Assembly (NCBI GenBank): GCA_003497505.1 | Contig: DNNV01000103.1 | Coordinates: 1-8,507 of the forward strand | Length of the DNA: 8,507 bases | Direction of reading: 5' to 3' | From: Clostridiales bacterium | GTDB taxonomy: Bacteria; Bacillota; Clostridia; Tissierellales; Sedimentibacteraceae | Part shown: piece by piece, positions 1 through 6,992 of the stretch | Layout of the letters: every line of letters starts with the position of its first letter | Numbering within the stretch: position 1 is the first letter of the stretch | The notes under the pieces: model-generated | The model's database searches: none | The model's input: only the letters and a program-made list of their open reading frames with translations | What the model was told of the DNA's origin: nothing | Translations under genes and position numbers: made by a program

Positions 1-1884
1 GCGCTGCTGCAAAAAAGAGATATCGTTGAAATGCTAATAACAGCTATTTCACTGGCTGTTGCAGCTATACCCGAAGGTCTTACAGCAGTTGTAACCATAG
101 TGCTTGCAATGGGTGTTCAAAGAATGGTTAAGGTAAACACTATCGTGAGAAAGCTGCCTGCAGTTGAAACACTGGGGGCAGTAAGTACAGTATGTTCAGA
201 TAAAACAGGTACCCTGACACAAAATAAAATGACGGTTACAAAGGTGTTTGTTGATAATAGCCTCAAAAATGTTGACCAATTAAATTACAATGAGAATACA
301 TTGTTTGTCAAAGGCTTTGTTCTCTGCAACGATGCATCCACCGCTAACGGCGAGAGAATAGGAGACCCTACAGAGCTTGCGCTTTTAGATATGGGCGCGC
401 GCATCAGCGTTACCAGAGAAGGTCTGGAAAAAGAAAATCCGAGAATAAATGAGCAGTCCTTTGACTCTGCCCGCAAGCTTATGACAACTGTCCACAAAGA
501 AAACGATAAGGTAATAAGCTACACAAAGGGTGCCATGGACATACTTCTACAGCGCTGCACGAAAATATATCTGAATGATCAGATGTCAGACATAACAGAT
601 AAGCACATTTCAGATATCAATAATGCCGCACATGAGATGGCACAAGGGGCTCTGAGAGTTCTCGCACTTGCAATAAAGGAAGATGATGATTCCGCAAGCG
701 AAGAAAATCTTACATTTGTTGGATTGGTAGGTATGATTGACCCGCCTCGTCCGGAAGCGAAGGATTCTGTGCAGGTGCTGAAAAATGCCGGCATAACCAC
801 CATTATGATTACCGGTGACCATAGGGATACAGCACTGGCAATAGCAAAGGATTTAGGAATTGCAGAAAATGAAAGCCAATGCATAACAGGCAGCGAACTG
901 AACGAAATGACTCAGGAGCAGTTGAACGCAAAGGTAAGAGAGCTGAGAGTTTTCGCACGTGTATCTCCCGAGCACAAGGTAATGATAGTCAAAGCCTTTA
1001 AGTCAAACGGAAGCATAGTATCAATGACCGGTGACGGCGTAAACGACGCTCCTTCACTGAAAGCAGCCGACATAGGTGTTGCAATGGGTATTACGGGCAC
1101 CGACGTTGCAAAAGGCGCTGCTGATATGGTTCTTACAGATGATAACTTCGCAACAATCGAAAAAGCTGTTGCGGAAGGCCGCGGAATATACCAGAACATT
1201 AAGAAGACTGTTTTGTTCCTCCTTTCATCAAACTTCGGAGAGGTTATATCAATGTTCTCGGCAATTGTCGCAGGACTTGCAATGCCTCTTCAGTCAATCC
1301 ACATTCTCTGGATTAACCTGATTACAGACTCGCTTCCTGCACTGGCGCTGGGTGTTGATACAAAGGATCCTGACATAATGAAACTTAAGCCGAGAGACCC
1401 CAACGAAAGCATGTTTGCTCACGGAGGCCTGGCTTTTACAGTATATAACGGTATCATGATTGCTGGATTGACATTGGCTGCATTCCTCTGGTCTCCAATC
1501 ATACACCTCCGCGCTGACGGCATGGTGATAAACCTCACAAACATTAGGGCGGCTCTTGAACAGACGGACATAATAATGCATGCACAGACATATGCATTCA
1601 CCACATTAGGTGTTTCGCAACTGTTCCATGCCATAGGAATGCGCAATTACGACAAGTCACTGTTTAGAATTAACCTCTTTGACAACAAGGCAATGATAGG
1701 AGCTTTCGTAATTGGTCTGTTGCTTCAACTTGCAGTTACTGAAATTCCGATACTTGTGGAAGTTTTCGAAACAAGTCAGCTGTCAATGAAAGAATGGTTT
1801 AACCTCATACTTCTTTCAATGGTTCCGCTGCTCTCACACGAGATTATTGTGGCAGGAAAACACATATTTGGTAAAAACGCTTAA
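1..1884 (+). CDS. P2-type calcium-transporting ATPase, C-terminal part (5' end cut by window edge)
   Basis: Membrane pump that couples ATP hydrolysis to cation export, most likely Ca2+ (PacL/SERCA-like). The frame is open from base 1, so the gene starts outside the window; 627 residues remain of roughly 850-900 usual for the family, and the actuator domain (TGES loop) and first helices are missing. Visible in order: M4 with PEGL (nt 70-81), phosphorylation motif DKTGTLT with the acceptor Asp at nt 199-201, nucleotide-binding KGA (526-534), DPPR (739-750), TGD (811-819), hinge GDGVNDAP (1030-1053), then about six C-terminal helices. Ca2+-ligand positions known from SERCA are present in M4 (Glu of PEGL), M5 (Asn and Glu in SNFGEV) and M6 (Asn, Thr, Asp in NLITD), which favours Ca2+ over Na+/K+ or H+. 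It is separated from the ribose operon by a terminator and shows no functional link to it. Family is certain; the exact ion is inferred. Confidence 0.93.
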   Translation, partial: ALLQKRDIVEMLITAISLAVAAIPEGLTAVVTIVLAMGVQRMVKVNTIVRKLPAVETLGAVSTVCSDKTGTLTQNKMTVTKVFVDNSLKNVDQLNYNENTLFVKGFVLCNDASTANGERIGDPTELALLDMGARISVTREGLEKENPRINEQSFDSARKLMTTVHKENDKVISYTKGAMDILLQRCTKIYLNDQMSDITDKHISDINNAAHEMAQGALRVLALAIKEDDDSASEENLTFVGLVGMIDPPRPEAKDSVQVLKNAGITTIMITGDHRDTALAIAKDLGIAENESQCITGSELNEMTQEQLNAKVRELRVFARVSPEHKVMIVKAFKSNGSIVSMTGDGVNDAPSLKAADIGVAMGITGTDVAKGAADMVLTDDNFATIEKAVAEGRGIYQNIKKTVLFLLSSNFGEVISMFSAIVAGLAMPLQSIHILWINLITDSLPALALGVDTKDPDIMKLKPRDPNESMFAHGGLAFTVYNGIMIAGLTLAAFLWSPIIHLRADGMVINLTNIRAALEQTDIIMHAQTYAFTTLGVSQLFHAIGMRNYDKSLFRINLFDNKAMIGAFVIGLLLQLAVTEIPILVEVFETSQLSMKEWFNLILLSMVPLLSHEIIVAGKHIFGKNA

Positions 1885-1905
1885 ATTGTAATAAGTACAA
1901 ATATC

Positions 1906-1950
1906 ATAAACGGCATATGGTTCCTTTGACGGAATTCATATGCCGTTTAT
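1906..1950 (+). terminator. Intrinsic terminator after the Ca2+-ATPase gene
   Basis: A perfect 14-bp inverted repeat (arms 1906-1919 and 1937-1950, ATAAACGGCATATG and its complement) begins 21 nt after the ATPase stop codon. A further TTCC/GGAA pairing (1921-1924 with 1931-1934) closes a 6-nt loop. The 3' arm runs into TTTATTTACT, so the T tract is only moderate. The hairpin isolates the ATPase transcript from the ribose promoter 50 bp downstream. Confidence 0.8.
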
Positions 1951-2001
1951 TTACTATTAAATAGTTCTCTATTTCTGCCATGCAAATGTTTTCTTTTTTA
2001 A

Positions 2002-2030
2002 TTGACTTTTTTGCATTTTAGTATTATAAT
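2002..2030 (+). promoter_or_regulatory. Sigma-A type promoter of the rbs operon
   Basis: A -35 box TTGACT (2002-2007) and a perfect -10 box TATAAT (2025-2030) are separated by exactly 17 bp. Transcription should start near 2036-2038, leaving a leader of about 30 nt before the rbsR start at 2067. It is the only convincing promoter found ahead of rbsR-rbsB. Near-consensus strength fits a gene set that is controlled by repression. Confidence 0.85.
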
Positions 2031-2050
2031 TTAGTTAAACGTTTAAGTAA
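2031..2050 (+). promoter_or_regulatory. Probable RbsR (LacI-family) operator overlapping the transcription start
   Basis: A perfect 12-bp palindrome TTAAACGTTTAA (2035-2046) extends to 20 bp (2031-2050) with a single mismatched pair (G2034/G2047). A central CG flanked by A/T tracts is the hallmark of LacI-family operators, whose hinge helices insert at a central CpG. It sits directly downstream of the -10 box over the expected +1, a position where binding would block transcription. Because rbsR is the first gene transcribed, autorepression is inferred. Confidence 0.78.
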
Positions 2051-2053
2051 AAT

Positions 2054-2058
2054 GAAGG
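2054..2058 (+). promoter_or_regulatory. Ribosome binding site that fixes the rbsR start at 2067
   Basis: GAAGG lies 8 nt before the ATG at 2067. The earlier in-frame ATG at 2052 overlaps the operator/SD region and has no SD of its own, so the shorter protein beginning MKITIKEIAKEAG is preferred. Confidence 0.7.
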
Positions 2059-2066
2059 CAACCATT

Positions 2067-3080
2067 ATGAAAATAACTATTAAAGAAATCGCAAAGGAAG
2101 CGGGAGTTTCCATAGCCACGGTTTCAATGATTTTAAATAACAAGGACAAGAGCATTACCGATGCCACCCGCATGAGGGTTATGAGCGTCGTGAAAAAATA
2201 TAATTACGTGCCCAACGCAATGGCAGGAAGCCTCGTGACACAAAGAACACGCATTGTGGGTCTCATACTTCCCGATATCACTAACCCCTTCTTCCCTGGA
2301 ATTGCAAGAGGTGCGGAAGACAAGGCGAATGAATCGGACTACAGCCTTATTTTCTGCAATACGGATGACAGACTTGAAGTTGAGGAAAAATACATAGAAT
2401 CACTTACTAAAAAAATGGCAGACGGCATAATAATCGCCCACTCTTCCAACAGCGTAAAAATGTCCGAAATTCTGGAAAGATGCAAAGTTCCTGTAATTTT
2501 AATAGACCGTGATTTCAAATCCGATAACACTTTAGGCAAGGTTCTCGTAAATAACCTCGAAGGAGCTTACAAGGCTGTTGAATATATTTTGAGCAAGGGA
2601 TATAAAAAAATAGCCTACCTTTCCGGTTCATTAAAAACCCAGACAGCGCTGGACAGATTTTCCGGCTATAAAAATGCTTTATTAAACAACGGAATTGTGT
2701 ACAATGAACGCATAGTAAAATTCGGTGAATATAAAACTGATTGGGGCAAGGACGGAGTAAACGAGCTTTTAGACGAAAAAGAAGACTTCGATGCCATATT
2801 CTGCGGCAACGACCTCATTGCTATAGGAGCAATCAAGGAATTGAAAGAAAAGGGGCTAAATATTCCCCATGACGTGGGTGTTATGGGATTTGACGATATT
2901 TATATGGCAGGACTTATTGAACCCTCCCTCACAACCGTAAGGCAGCCTAACTACAATATGGGCTACAAGGCCATGGAGCTATTGCTGGAAATACTTGATA
3001 AGAACGGAAAAGCTCCACGCAGCAACGTTATAAAATCTATTACATTGGAAACGGAAATAATTGAAAGGCATTCAATTTAG
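2067..3080 (+). CDS. rbsR: LacI-family transcriptional repressor of the ribose operon
   Basis: DNA-binding repressor of 337 aa, the usual LacI-family length. N-terminal helix-turn-helix at residues 3-24 (ITIKEIAKEAGVSIATVS), hinge helix around 48-58 with the minor-groove Leu at position 56 as in LacI, then a sugar-binding core resembling ribose-binding protein (NPFF near residue 77, LIDRDF, GFDDI). The core resemblance and its place at the head of rbsDACB support D-ribose as effector and the name rbsR; the effector is inferred. The recognition helix reads I-A at the two specificity positions and Met where LacI and CcpA have Arg (PurR has His); the hinge has AGSL in place of the common ARSL. 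An upstream in-frame ATG at 2052 would add five residues but lacks an SD. rbsD begins 19 nt after the stop. A regulator-first order matches B. subtilis rbsRKDACB, except that rbsK is missing. Confidence 0.9.
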   Translation: MKITIKEIAKEAGVSIATVSMILNNKDKSITDATRMRVMSVVKKYNYVPNAMAGSLVTQRTRIVGLILPDITNPFFPGIARGAEDKANESDYSLIFCNTDDRLEVEEKYIESLTKKMADGIIIAHSSNSVKMSEILERCKVPVILIDRDFKSDNTLGKVLVNNLEGAYKAVEYILSKGYKKIAYLSGSLKTQTALDRFSGYKNALLNNGIVYNERIVKFGEYKTDWGKDGVNELLDEKEDFDAIFCGNDLIAIGAIKELKEKGLNIPHDVGVMGFDDIYMAGLIEPSLTTVRQPNYNMGYKAMELLLEILDKNGKAPRSNVIKSITLETEIIERHSI

Positions 3081-3099
3081 CTTAAGGGATGGTGGTAAA

Positions 3100-3519
3100 A
3101 TGAAAAAAGGTACTTTGCTGAATTCAGAAATTTCTTATGTTATAAGCAAAATGGGACATACAGACTCACTGACAATAGGTGATTGCGGTCTTCCCGTGCC
3201 TGATGGAATTCAGAGAATTGATCTTGCAGTAGTTAAGGGGCTACCTGAATTTATTCCTGTATTGTCGGCAGTGCTGAATGAACTGTGTGTTGAAAGGGTT
3301 GTTATGGCAAGCGAAATAATGACAGAAAGTCAGGAGCTGCATCATAAAATAAAGGAAATTATCAGCGCTGCGGAATATGATGAAAAAAGAAGCATCATCA
3401 TTGAATATGTTCCCCACAAAGAATTCAAAAAAATTACGTCATCTTCTAAGGCAGTTATAAGAACCGGTGAATTTAAGCCTTTTGCCAATATAATCCTGAT
3501 TTCCGGCGTAACATTTTAA
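3100..3519 (+). CDS. rbsD: D-ribose pyranase
   Basis: Cytoplasmic mutarotase that interconverts pyranose and furanose forms of D-ribose, giving ribokinase its usable form; the family assembles as a ring-shaped oligomer. The product is 139 aa, the same length as E. coli RbsD, and begins MKKGTLLNSEISYVISKMGH. Catalytic His20 (MGHTD), Asp28 (GDCGLPVP) and His106 (VPHKEF) are at the expected positions, and the C-terminus NIILISGVTF is typical. The GDCGLP loop separates it from the related FucU. One odd point: the usual C-terminal GEC-x-PYAN segment reads GEFKPFAN, so the Tyr expected at position 128 is Phe. The ATG at 3100 is preceded by a purine-rich SD (GGGATGGTGG, 3086-3095). The frame stays open upstream to a TTG at 3061, but that would overlap rbsR and has no SD. 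rbsA follows 25 nt downstream. Confidence 0.93.
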   Translation: MKKGTLLNSEISYVISKMGHTDSLTIGDCGLPVPDGIQRIDLAVVKGLPEFIPVLSAVLNELCVERVVMASEIMTESQELHHKIKEIISAAEYDEKRSIIIEYVPHKEFKKITSSSKAVIRTGEFKPFANIILISGVTF

Positions 3520-3532
3520 AATATAAACACCC

Positions 3533-3540
3533 GGAGGTGA
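3533..3540 (+). promoter_or_regulatory. Strong SD selecting the TTG start of rbsA
   Basis: GGAGGTGA is a near-perfect anti-16S match. Its GGAGG core ends 7 nt before TTG 3545. No in-frame ATG lies at a suitable distance, so the TTG start is well supported. Confidence 0.8.
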
Positions 3541-3544
3541 TTAC

Positions 3545-5035
3545 TTGAAATATGCGGTAATATCAATGAAACATATTACAAAAGAATTTTCCGGCATCAC
3601 AGTGTTGAAAAATGTTGATTTTAATATTTACCAAGGGCGAGTAATGGCTCTTATGGGAGAAAACGGAGCCGGAAAATCAACATTGATGAAAATACTTACA
3701 GGAGTGTATTTAAAGACAGAGGGTGAAATTCATCTGAATAATGAGCCTGTAAGCTTTGTTGATGTCCGTTCTTCTCAACATGCAGGAATTGCATTAATCC
3801 ACCAGGAATTAAATCTTGTGAAGGATCTTTCCATAGGTGAAAATATGTTTTTAGGCAGAGAGCCAGTATCAGGCAACGGCCGAATTCTTTGGAGCAAGCT
3901 CTTCAACGACTCAAAATACTGGCTTGAAAAGTTAGGGCTGAATGAAAATCCAAGAGAGCTTGTAAAAAATATAAGTGTGGGCAAGCAGCAGCTTGTAGAA
4001 ATAGCGAAGGCACTTTCAGCGGATGCAAAGGTTATCATAATGGATGAACCCACAGGTGCATTGACGCCTTCCGAAACAGAAAAATTATTCCAAGTTGTAA
4101 ATAATTTAAAAACAGAAGGCAAAAGCATTGTATACATATCTCATAGACTCCATGAAATATTTGAGGTATGCGATGATGTCACTGTACTGAGAGACGGCGA
4201 GCTGGTGAGCGAAAAGCCCATTGAGGAGCTCAACGAAGATATGATTATCGAGATGATGGTCGGGAGAAAATTAAGCGAGCAATACCCTCGGATTGAAACA
4301 GAAATCGGTGATGACATACTCAAGGTGGAAAACCTTTCAAACCAATTTGTAAAAAATGCATCCTTCACGCTTAAAAAGGGAGAAACTTTAGGAGTTACGG
4401 GACTGATGGGTTCCTCAAGGACAGAGCTCATGAGGTCTATATACGGCATTTATCCTCACCACGGAGAAATATATATCAAAGGTGAAAAGGTAAGAATTAA
4501 ATCACCCAAGGATGCACTGAATCTTGGAATAGCATATGTAACTGAAGACAGAAAGACCAACGGAATCATAGGAGAAATGGATGTCCGTGAAAATATAACC
4601 CTATCTTCCCTTAAAAAATTCACGGGACTCATGGGTGTTGTACATAAAGGCAGAGAGGAAAAAACAGCCCATAAGTATATACAAAAAATGTCCGTAAAAG
4701 CTTCCGGAACAAAGCAGCTGGTCAGATACCTGAGCGGAGGCAATCAGCAGAAGGTATCTATTGCAAAGAACCTTATTTCTGAACCCGAAATACTGATTCT
4801 GGATGAGCCAACAAGAGGCGTGGATGTAGGTGCAAGGAAAGAAATCTACGATTTAATCAATACTTTTAAAGCTGAAGGAATGAGCATAATCGTAATATCT
4901 TCCGACATTCCCGAAATACTTGGAATCTGCGACAGAATAATGGTAATGCACGAGGGCGGGATTTCAGGATTCCTAGAGCAGAAAGATGCCTCACAGGAAG
5001 TTATTATGACTCTTGCCGTAGGAAAGGATGTATGA
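3545..5035 (+). CDS. rbsA: Ribose ABC transporter, duplicated ATP-binding subunit
   Basis: Energises ribose import together with RbsC and RbsB at the inner face of the membrane. It is 496 aa (E. coli RbsA is about 501) and holds two ABC domains in tandem, as in the sugar-transport CUT2 class. First domain: Walker A GENGAGKST (38-46), Q-loop HQELN (86-90), signature ISVGKQQ (143-149), Walker B VIIMDEPT (163-170), switch His200. Second domain: degenerate P-loop GLMGSSRTE (286-294) without the usual GKS/T, intact signature LSGGNQQ (396-402), Walker B ILILDEPTRG (416-425), and no switch His (ISSDIPE). The asymmetry is normal for the family: one competent and one degenerate site. Translation starts at TTG. 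The stop codon overlaps the ATG at 5032, so translation is probably coupled to rbsC. The ribose assignment rests on neighbours RbsD and RbsB, since the ATPase alone would not exclude another sugar. Confidence 0.95.
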   Translation: MKYAVISMKHITKEFSGITVLKNVDFNIYQGRVMALMGENGAGKSTLMKILTGVYLKTEGEIHLNNEPVSFVDVRSSQHAGIALIHQELNLVKDLSIGENMFLGREPVSGNGRILWSKLFNDSKYWLEKLGLNENPRELVKNISVGKQQLVEIAKALSADAKVIIMDEPTGALTPSETEKLFQVVNNLKTEGKSIVYISHRLHEIFEVCDDVTVLRDGELVSEKPIEELNEDMIIEMMVGRKLSEQYPRIETEIGDDILKVENLSNQFVKNASFTLKKGETLGVTGLMGSSRTELMRSIYGIYPHHGEIYIKGEKVRIKSPKDALNLGIAYVTEDRKTNGIIGEMDVRENITLSSLKKFTGLMGVVHKGREEKTAHKYIQKMSVKASGTKQLVRYLSGGNQQKVSIAKNLISEPEILILDEPTRGVDVGARKEIYDLINTFKAEGMSIIVISSDIPEILGICDRIMVMHEGGISGFLEQKDASQEVIMTLAVGKDV

Positions 5036-5037
5036 CA

Positions 5038-5985
5038 ATGAATAAATTCATTAATAAGCTTCTTAAAAACAAACCATTAATCGTATTGATTATCACTTCC
5101 GTGGTTGTATCTGTTCTTAATCCGAGATTTTCCACATGGGGAAACATATTGACCATTCTGCGGCAGACATCTATTAATGCCGTGATTGCCACAGGAATGA
5201 CCTTCGCCATACTCATAGGAGGCATAGACCTGTCCGTAGGCTCGGTGCTTGGATTTTGCGGAGCAATAGCCGCTACAATGATAGCATCAGGAACAAATGT
5301 ATTTATCGTTGTTATTACCGCTCTTCTGCTGGGAACTGCAATAGGATTTCTTAACGGCACACTTGTTACGGCAGGACGCCTGCAGCCTTTCATTGCAACA
5401 TTGGGAACAGTTACCCTGCTCAGAGGAATTATTATGGTTTTCACCCAGGGCAGGCCGGTCAGCACAGGAAATACTGATGCATCAGCGTTTTTCGGAAAAA
5501 TAGGAGGAGGATTCATAGGGCCCATACCTGTACCCGTCTACATAATGCTTCTTGTATTTATAGCTGCCTACTATATACTCAATCATACACGCATAGGCAG
5601 ATACGTATACGCTTCGGGTTCAAATGAGGAGGCTACCATATACTCAGGAATAAATACAAACAAAGTTAAGCTGTTTGTATACTCCGTCTCTGGCATGATG
5701 GCAGCATTGGCGGGAATATTGGTTACCGCAAGGCTCGGCTCCGCGCAGCCTAACGCCGGAGTAGGATACGAGCTTGACGCCATAGCCGCAGTTGTTCTTG
5801 GAGGAACGAGCATGGCAGGCGGTATAGGCACCATTGCAGGAACCGCAATCGGAGCACTAATAATCGGAGTTTTGAACAACGCTCTCAACCTCATGCAGGT
5901 ATCATCCTATTATCAGGATGTTGCCAAAGGAATAGTCATTCTAATCGCTGTCCTTCTTGATAGAAAACAAAAATTATTAAGATAA
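5038..5985 (+). CDS. rbsC: Ribose ABC transporter, permease subunit
   Basis: Integral membrane channel of the ribose importer (CUT2 / branched-chain-type permease family), 315 aa. The sequence is hydrophobic throughout, with about 8-10 membrane segments. Family landmarks: an N-terminal helix followed by NPRFSTWGNILTILRQTS, GGIDLSVGSVLG, the periplasmic-side stretch after LLRGIIMVFTQGRPV, the cytoplasmic ATPase-contact loop GRYVYASGSNEEATIYSGI, and the C-terminal GYELDAIAAVVLGGTSMAGG, all close to E. coli RbsC. Two starts are possible: ATG 5032 forms an ATGA overlap with the rbsA stop, while ATG 5038 stands 9 nt from AAGGA (5024-5028) and is preferred by spacing; the difference is two residues (M-T). 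Close coupling to rbsA suits equal expression of channel and ATPase. Confidence 0.94.
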   Translation: MNKFINKLLKNKPLIVLIITSVVVSVLNPRFSTWGNILTILRQTSINAVIATGMTFAILIGGIDLSVGSVLGFCGAIAATMIASGTNVFIVVITALLLGTAIGFLNGTLVTAGRLQPFIATLGTVTLLRGIIMVFTQGRPVSTGNTDASAFFGKIGGGFIGPIPVPVYIMLLVFIAAYYILNHTRIGRYVYASGSNEEATIYSGINTNKVKLFVYSVSGMMAALAGILVTARLGSAQPNAGVGYELDAIAAVVLGGTSMAGGIGTIAGTAIGALIIGVLNNALNLMQVSSYYQDVAKGIVILIAVLLDRKQKLLR

Positions 5986-6011
5986 AAATAAAAAATTTAA
6001 TTAAAATTAAT

Positions 6012-6017
6012 GGAGGG
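6012..6017 (+). promoter_or_regulatory. Strong SD of rbsB in an AT-rich 37-bp gap
   Basis: GGAGGG lies 5 nt before ATG 6023. The rest of the rbsC-rbsB gap (5986-6011) is almost pure A/T. An unstructured leader with a strong SD would favour the high binding-protein output typical of such operons. No separate promoter is evident. Confidence 0.65.
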
Positions 6018-6022
6018 TTTTT

Positions 6023-6931
6023 ATGAAAAAAATTTTAAGTTTGGCTCTTGTTGCTCTTATAGTTCTGTCATTGATGGCAGGATGCAGCAATAACAAACCG
6101 GCAAACAACGGAAAAAGTGAAGTTAAAACAATCGGACTTGCCATATCAACACTGAACAACCCGTTCTTTGTAGATCTTGAAGCAGGCGCAAAGGCTAAAG
6201 CCGCAGAATTAAATGTAAAGCTTGTTACTCTTGATTCACAGGATGATTCCGCAACTGAAATGTCCAATGTGGAAGACCTGATTAATCAGGGCGTGGATGT
6301 AATCATGATAAACCCAACGGACTCAGACGCTGTTAAAAGTGCGGTTGAGGCTGCCAACAAGGCAAATATACCCGTTATAACACTGGACAGAGGAGCTAAC
6401 GGCGGTACTGTAGTATCACACATCGCTTCGGACAACGTTGCCGGAGGAAAGCTTGCGGGAGAATATATTGTTGAATTACTTGGCGGAAAAGGAAAAGTTG
6501 TTGAGCTTGAGGGCATTCCCGGAGCGTCTGCAGCAAGAGACAGAGGCGAAGGCTTTAATTCAGCAATTGCAGGCACAGATTTAAAGGTTGTTGCAAAGCA
6601 AACAGCTAACTTTGACAGAGCTCAAGGGCTGACAGTAATGGAAAACATCCTTCAGGCACAGCCTGAAATTGATGCCGTATTTGCACACAATGACGAAATG
6701 GCACTTGGTGCACTGGAAGCAATAAAGGCATCCGGAAGAAACACCCTCGTTGTGGGCTTTGATGCCACTGATGATGCAAAAGCAGCAGTTGCAAAAGGCG
6801 AAATGGCTGCAACAGTTGAACAGCTGCCTAAAGAAATAGGCTCACTGGGAATACAGACCGCAGTTAAAGTTTTAAACGGCGAAAAGGTTGAAAATATGAT
6901 ACCTGTAAACCTGCAGCTTGTTAAAAAATAA
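6023..6931 (+). CDS. rbsB: D-ribose-binding lipoprotein
   Basis: Extracellular receptor that delivers D-ribose to RbsC/RbsA, 302 aa. A lipoprotein signal peptide (MKK, hydrophobic 4-18, lipobox MAGC with the lipidated Cys at 21) is followed by a short Asn/Lys linker, as expected in a Gram-positive cell. The mature part is a two-lobed Peripla_BP_4 protein that aligns with E. coli RbsB almost without gaps. Every ribose contact known from that protein has its counterpart: Ser42, Asn46, Phe48, Phe49, Asn97, Asp122, Arg123, Arg174, Phe197, Asn223, Asp247 and Gln267. This makes D-ribose the confident ligand and anchors the substrate of the whole operon. It is the last gene of the operon, followed 12 nt later by a terminator shared with convergent tyrS. 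Confidence 0.95.
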   Translation: MKKILSLALVALIVLSLMAGCSNNKPANNGKSEVKTIGLAISTLNNPFFVDLEAGAKAKAAELNVKLVTLDSQDDSATEMSNVEDLINQGVDVIMINPTDSDAVKSAVEAANKANIPVITLDRGANGGTVVSHIASDNVAGGKLAGEYIVELLGGKGKVVELEGIPGASAARDRGEGFNSAIAGTDLKVVAKQTANFDRAQGLTVMENILQAQPEIDAVFAHNDEMALGALEAIKASGRNTLVVGFDATDDAKAAVAKGEMAATVEQLPKEIGSLGIQTAVKVLNGEKVENMIPVNLQLVKK

Positions 6932-6943
6932 TACATAAGCATC

Positions 6944-6991
6944 AAAAGCTCCTGCAGCAGACAATTATTTATTGTCACTACAGGAGCTTTT
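6944..6991. terminator. Bidirectional terminator between convergent rbsB and tyrS
   Basis: An 11-bp perfect outer stem (AAAAGCTCCTG 6944-6954 with CAGGAGCTTTT 6981-6991) surrounds an inner 6-bp stem (GACAAT 6960-6965 with ATTGTC 6971-6976) and a 5-nt loop. The T run ends the + strand hairpin and the A run provides the matching U tract on the other strand. It begins 12 nt after the rbsB stop and ends one base before the tyrS stop codon, so a single element can serve both genes. Confidence 0.85.
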
Positions 6992-6992
6992 A

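Noticed and set aside
285..1646. Several 70-100 codon open frames opposite or out of frame with the Ca2+-ATPase gene
   Set aside because: They lie wholly within a gene with unmistakable P-type ATPase motifs, lack SDs and resemble no known family; they follow from the codon use of the real gene.
3061..3099. TTG-initiated N-terminal extension of rbsD
   Set aside because: It overlaps the rbsR end, has no SD, and gives residues absent from RbsD proteins; ATG 3100 yields the exact 139-residue family length with His20 and His106 in register.
3663..4425. Degenerate Walker A in the second half of RbsA as a sign of pseudogenisation
   Set aside because: The second P-loop GLMGSSRTE is degenerate in the same way across CUT2 sugar ATPases, and the rest of the domain is intact.
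5004..5525. 173-codon minus-strand open frame opposite rbsC
   Set aside because: It mirrors a confirmed permease gene, shows no SD or promoter, and its Pro/Val/Ile-rich product is what antisense of a hydrophobic gene gives.
5986..6011. AT-rich rbsC-rbsB gap as a separate promoter for rbsB
   Set aside because: No -35/-10 pair with proper spacing can be drawn; the sequence is simply A/T-rich leader ahead of a strong SD.
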